Shown piece by piece: positions 58,730 to 61,947 of a DNA stretch of 61,947 nucleotides. The stretch comes from Pantoea wallisii (GTDB lineage Bacteria > Pseudomonadota > Gammaproteobacteria > Enterobacterales > Enterobacteriaceae): the NCBI RefSeq assembly GCF_002095485.1, contig NZ_MLFS01000022.1:1-61947 (forward strand). Direction: 5' to 3'. The stretch's first letter is position 1; every line of letters starts with the position of its first letter. The notes below the pieces were generated by a model that made no database searches, was not told the origin of the DNA, and saw only the letters and a program-made list of their open reading frames with translations. The position numbers were made by a program, and so were the translations under genes.

Positions 58730-59584
58730 ATGTCACACGCTTTGATTATCGACATCAACGAATCCAACCTGCAGCAGACGCTGGAGCAATCCGTGCAGCT
58801 GCCGGTGCTGTTCTACTTCTGGTCGGAGCGCAGCCAGCACTGCCAGCAGCTGACGCCCGTGCTGGAGCGGCTGGCGCAGGAGTATGCCGGTCAGTTTATT
58901 CTGGCGAAGCTGGATTGCGATAAAGAGCAGATGGTGGCCTCGCAGTTTGGCCTGCGTTCGCTGCCGACCGTGTATCTGTTCCAGGACGGGCAGCCGGTAG
59001 ATGGCTTCCAGGGGCCGCAGCCGGAAGAGGCGATCCGCGCGCTGCTGGAAAAGGTGCTGCCGCGTGAAGAGGAGCTGAAGGCCCGGCAGGCGATGCAGCT
59101 GATGCATGAGGGCAAACCGCTTGAGGCGCTGCCGCTGCTGAAAGATGCGTGGCAGCTGAGCAATCAAAACAGTGAGATCGGTTTTCTGCTGGCAGAAGCG
59201 CTCATCGCGTTAAACCGTAGCGATGAAGCGGAAGCGGTGCTGGCGGTAGTGCCGCTGCAGGATCAGGATACGCGCTATCAGAGCTTGATCTCCCAGATCG
59301 ACTTGCTGAAACAGGCGGCGGACACGCCGGAGATCCAGCAGCTGCAGGTGCAGCTGGCAAGCGAACCCGCAAATGCCGTGCTGGCTGCTAAACTTGCGTT
59401 ACAGCTGCATCAGGTGGGCCGCAACGAAGAAGCGCTGGAGCTGCTGTTAAGCTTCCTGAAGAGCGATCTCAGCGCCGGCGAAGGTGAAGTGCGTAAAATG
59501 TTCCAGGAGATTCTGGCCGCACTCGGCACCGGTGATGCGCTCGCCTCGCGCTATCGTCGCCAGCTTTACTCGCTGCTGTACTGA
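58730..59584 (+). CDS. cnoX: Chaperedoxin CnoX (YbbN)
   Basis: 284 residues: thioredoxin domain (1-110) with SQHC in place of CGPC, so it lacks redox activity of the usual type, followed by TPR-like helices (about 115-284). In E. coli it protects proteins from hypochlorous acid damage and hands them to GroEL and DnaK. Sequence matches YbbN over its whole length. Confidence 0.95.
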   Translation: MSHALIIDINESNLQQTLEQSVQLPVLFYFWSERSQHCQQLTPVLERLAQEYAGQFILAKLDCDKEQMVASQFGLRSLPTVYLFQDGQPVDGFQGPQPEEAIRALLEKVLPREEELKARQAMQLMHEGKPLEALPLLKDAWQLSNQNSEIGFLLAEALIALNRSDEAEAVLAVVPLQDQDTRYQSLISQIDLLKQAADTPEIQQLQVQLASEPANAVLAAKLALQLHQVGRNEEALELLLSFLKSDLSAGEGEVRKMFQEILAALGTGDALASRYRRQLYSLLY

Positions 59585-59648
59585 TCGGTACCGCGCGTTA
59601 AACGGGCCGAAGCGACTCGGCCCGACAATCTGACAGCCTGGAGGTTAT

Positions 59649-60563
59649 ATGTTAGCAGTGATTCCCGTCATCATCTTGCTTGCGCTGGTGACCGTATGGG
59701 CAGGCGTAAAAGTCGTCCCGCAGGGCTATCAATGGACGGTAGAGCGCTTTGGGCGCTACACCAAAACCCTGCCGCCCGGCCTCAATTTAGTGGTGCCGTT
59801 CATGGATCGTGTTGGTCGCAAAATCAACATGATGGAGCAGGTGCTCGATATCCCTTCGCAAGAGATCATCTCCAAAGATAACGCCAACGTCACCATCGAC
59901 GCCGTCTGCTTTATTCAGGTCGTGGATCCCGCGCGGGCGGCTTATGAAGTCAGCAACCTTGAGCTGGCGATCCTCAACCTGACCATGACTAACATTCGCA
60001 CCGTGCTTGGCGGCATGGAGCTGGATGAGATGCTGTCGCAGCGCGACAACATCAATACCCGCCTGCTGCATATCGTTGATGAAGCCACCAATCCGTGGGG
60101 CGTGAAAATCACCCGCATTGAAATTCGTGATGTACGTCCGCCGCAGGAGCTGATTGCGGCGATGAATGCGCAGATGAAGGCCGAACGCACCAAGCGCGCC
60201 GACATTCTGGCCGCAGAGGGCGTGCGCCAGGCCGCGATCCTGCGCGCCGAGGGCGATAAGCAGTCACAAATACTGAAAGCTGAAGGCGAACGCACCTCAG
60301 CGTTCCTGCAGGCGGAAGCGCGGGAGCGCCAGGCAGAAGCCGAAGCCAACGCCACGCGCGTAGTGTCAGAAGCGATCGCTGCGGGTGACATCCAGGCAGT
60401 GAACTACTTTGTGGCCCAGAAATATACCGATGCGCTGCAGAAAATTGGCGAAGCGAATAACAGCAAAGTGGTGATGATGCCGCTGGATGCCAGCAGCCTG
60501 CTTGGCTCCATTACCGGTATCAGCGAACTGCTCAGGGAGAGCCGGCAGGAGCGTAAACTGTGA
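59649..60563 (+). CDS. qmcA: SPFH/stomatin-family membrane protein QmcA
   Basis: 304 residues: one N-terminal membrane helix, an SPFH/band-7 domain (about 20-190) and a coiled-coil region rich in [12 protein letters not shown]. Forms large microdomain cages in the inner membrane. Overlaps the nfeD-type gene ybbJ by four bases; the pairing is conserved. Confidence 0.95.
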   Translation: MLAVIPVIILLALVTVWAGVKVVPQGYQWTVERFGRYTKTLPPGLNLVVPFMDRVGRKINMMEQVLDIPSQEIISKDNANVTIDAVCFIQVVDPARAAYEVSNLELAILNLTMTNIRTVLGGMELDEMLSQRDNINTRLLHIVDEATNPWGVKITRIEIRDVRPPQELIAAMNAQMKAERTKRADILAAEGVRQAAILRAEGDKQSQILKAEGERTSAFLQAEARERQAEAEANATRVVSEAIAAGDIQAVNYFVAQKYTDALQKIGEANNSKVVMMPLDASSLLGSITGISELLRESRQERKL

Positions 60564-61021
60564 TGGTGATGGAGCTGATTGCGCACCCGCACTGGTTCTG
60601 GCTCACGCTGGGCGGCTTGTTGCTGGCGGCTGAAATGCTGGGCACCAACGGCTACCTGCTGTGGAGCGGCGTGGCTGCCGTGCTGGTTGGCCTGATTGAG
60701 TGGCTGTTCCCGCTCTCCTGGACCAGCCAGGGTACCCTGTTCGCAGTGCTGACGCTGCTGTGTGTCTTTGTCTGGTATCGCTGGATCCGCCATCGCGAAG
60801 CGTCACAGCAGCCGAATACGCTCAATCAGCGCGCCAGCCAGCTTATCGGCATGCACCTGACGCTGGACGATGCCCTGAAGCAGGGGACTGGCCATGTGCG
60901 CATTGGCGACAGCAGCTGGCGCGTGCAGGCCAGTGAGGATCTCCCGGCGGGCACGCCGGTGATTGTGACCGGCGTAGTCGGTATCACGTTGCTGATTCAG
61001 CCACGCTTCCCCTCATCCTGA
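60560..61021 (+). CDS. ybbJ: NfeD-family inner-membrane protein YbbJ
   Basis: 153 residues with an N-terminal membrane hairpin (about 10-75) and a C-terminal OB-fold NfeD domain ([20 protein letters not shown]...). Encoded with QmcA, with which it acts. Its 3' end overlaps the convergent cueR by 25 bases. Confidence 0.93.
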   Translation: MMVMELIAHPHWFWLTLGGLLLAAEMLGTNGYLLWSGVAAVLVGLIEWLFPLSWTSQGTLFAVLTLLCVFVWYRWIRHREASQQPNTLNQRASQLIGMHLTLDDALKQGTGHVRIGDSSWRVQASEDLPAGTPVIVTGVVGITLLIQPRFPSS

Positions 61022-61413
61022 CGGCAGCAGCCCGCCAGATGATTGATGATCGGACACTCGGCACCGTCATCGCCCGGGCAGGCTTCCGCCAGCGCCAGTA
61101 AACGCGCGCGCATCGCGTGAAGCTCTTCAATATGAGCAGCAATCTCATCGGCCTTCTGCAACGTACGGGCTTTGACATCCGCGCTGTGACGCGCGGGATC
61201 GTTGAAGAGCGCGACCAGCTCCCGGCACTCATCCAGGGTAAAACCGACCTGACGCGCCTGGCGCAGCAAATTGAGCTCATCAAGATGATGCGCACCGTAG
61301 CGCCGGTAGCCATTGTCACTGCGAAGGGGCGGCGTGACTACGCCCTTCTCTTCATAAAATCGAATGGCTTTGCTGGTCAGCCCGGTTTTTTTTGCCACAT
61401 CACTGATATTCAT
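60997..61413 (-). CDS. cueR: MerR-family copper-responsive regulator CueR
   Basis: 138 residues. Winged helix [21 protein letters not shown], long dimerisation helix and a metal loop [11 protein letters not shown] whose two cysteines bind Cu(I) in a CueR pattern. Divergent from copA, whose promoter carries the matching dyad. Confidence 0.95.
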   Translation of the reverse strand: MNISDVAKKTGLTSKAIRFYEEKGVVTPPLRSDNGYRRYGAHHLDELNLLRQARQVGFTLDECRELVALFNDPARHSADVKARTLQKADEIAAHIEELHAMRARLLALAEACPGDDGAECPIINHLAGCCRQDEGKRG

Positions 61414-61422
61414 CGTTGCCCC

Positions 61423-61453
61423 TTGACCTTCCCCTGAATGGAAGGTTTAGGCT
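61423..61453 (+). promoter_or_regulatory. CueR-controlled copA promoter
   Basis: -35 TTGACC (61423-61428) and -10 TAGGCT (61448-61453) with the 19-bp spacer typical of MerR-type promoters. The dyad ACCTTCC / GGAAGGT (61426-61446) lies inside the spacer, as in the E. coli copA promoter. Confidence 0.9.
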
Positions 61454-61509
61454 TTATAATTAATGCAATAACGGCAGTGAGTCAAAACTAAACGCATGAG
61501 GAGTTAACG

Positions 61510-61947
61510 ATGTCACAGGTTCAATTACTGGCGCTGGACGGCTTGTCCTGCGGCCACTGCGTTAAACGCGTAAAAGAGGCGCTGGAGCAGCGCAGCGATG
61601 TTGATCAGGCTGAGGTCACGCAGCAGGAAGCGCGCGTCACCGGTGCCGCCAGCGCCAGCGATCTGATTGCTACCGTTGAACAAGCGGGCTATCACGCGGT
61701 GCTGAAAGATGAGGCTGCTAACCCAAAGCCTGATCCGTTGCCAGCTCAGGAGCCGCAGCCGGAGGCGCTGACAACGGAGTCGCAACCGGCAGAACAGGAC
61801 CTCCCGGTACACCATCTGCTGATTGGTGGCATGAGCTGCGCCAGCTGCGTCAGCCGCGTTGAGCAGGCGCTGCAAAACGTGCCCGGCGTCAGCCAGGCGC
61901 GCGTCAACCTGGGCGAGCGCAGCGCGCTGGTGCTGGGCACGGCTACG
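61510..61947 (+). CDS. copA: Copper-exporting P-type ATPase CopA (partial, cut by window end)
   Basis: The first 146 codons are present. Two heavy-metal-associated domains are visible, with CxxC motifs GLSCGHC (about 12-18) and GMSCASC (about 110-116), joined by a Pro/Glu-rich linker. Membrane and ATPase domains lie beyond the window. Start preceded by GAGGAG; promoter under CueR. Confidence 0.93.
   Translation, partial: MSQVQLLALDGLSCGHCVKRVKEALEQRSDVDQAEVTQQEARVTGAASASDLIATVEQAGYHAVLKDEAANPKPDPLPAQEPQPEALTTESQPAEQDLPVHHLLIGGMSCASCVSRVEQALQNVPGVSQARVNLGERSALVLGTAT

Noticed and set aside
1..61947. CRISPR arrays or complete insertion sequences
   Set aside because: No evenly spaced direct repeats and no transposase or paired IS ends were seen anywhere.

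Overview
The window reads as a chromosomal segment of an enterobacterium. Most genes have close counterparts, in the same order, in the Escherichia coli miaB-lnt-gltIJKL-leuS-mrdAB-dacA-lipBA, cspE-pagP, folD-cysS-ppiB-purEK and tesA-ybbN-qmcA-cueR-copA regions. Base composition, the collapse of separate E. coli map segments into one stretch, and the accessory genes suggest an Erwiniaceae member (Pantoea/Erwinia/Mixta type). The genus is inference only.

Positions 1-23600 are a near-continuous housekeeping block on the + strand. It holds tRNA modification (miaB), the heat-shock type ybeZ-ybeY-ybeX-lnt operon, the glutamate/aspartate ABC transporter gltIJKL with GcvB/SroC-type RNA control elements, leuS-lptE-holA-nadD, rsfS-rlmH-mrdA-mrdB-rlpA-dacA for ribosome silencing and rod-shape cell-wall synthesis, and ybeD-lipB-lipA for lipoate. 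ybeL lies on the opposite strand.

Positions 23700-36900 are a mosaic: an unrecognised Ig-like protein, tatE, the nitrilase ybeM, a GNAT acetyltransferase, cspE, pagP, several very small genes (a YohP homologue, a zinc-ribbon protein, two new short candidates), hcxB, gntT with tandem GntR operators, an iron-dependent alcohol dehydrogenase, supH, a His/Asp-rich RcnB-like protein, an AT-rich gene-poor stretch, a DUF1272 protein and an AI-2E-family permease.

Positions 36900-47640 are the accessory region, ending at tRNA-Arg(TCT), argU. It carries a 1080-residue SF1 helicase with a central coiled coil and an inverted repeat over its promoter and ribosome-binding site. It also carries a small lipoprotein, an EagR/DcrB-type chaperone, a PAAR-Rhs polymorphic toxin with a probable ADP-ribosyltransferase tip and its immunity gene, a displaced orphan Rhs C-terminal cassette flanked by a 31-bp repeat of the Rhs core, an immunity-like frame without a standard start codon, and a SRAP-domain protein.

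Positions 47700-61947 return to core genes: yicN-like, folD-ybcJ, cysS, ppiB-lpxH, purEK with a PurR box, ybbA-ybbP, tesA-ybbO-cnoX-qmcA-ybbJ, cueR and the start of copA with a CueR-type promoter.

Two conserved genes (miaB and ybbP) carry single-base deletions in short homopolymers, and a third gene (position 23875) may. Either these genes are decaying or the assembly has homopolymer errors; raw reads would decide.
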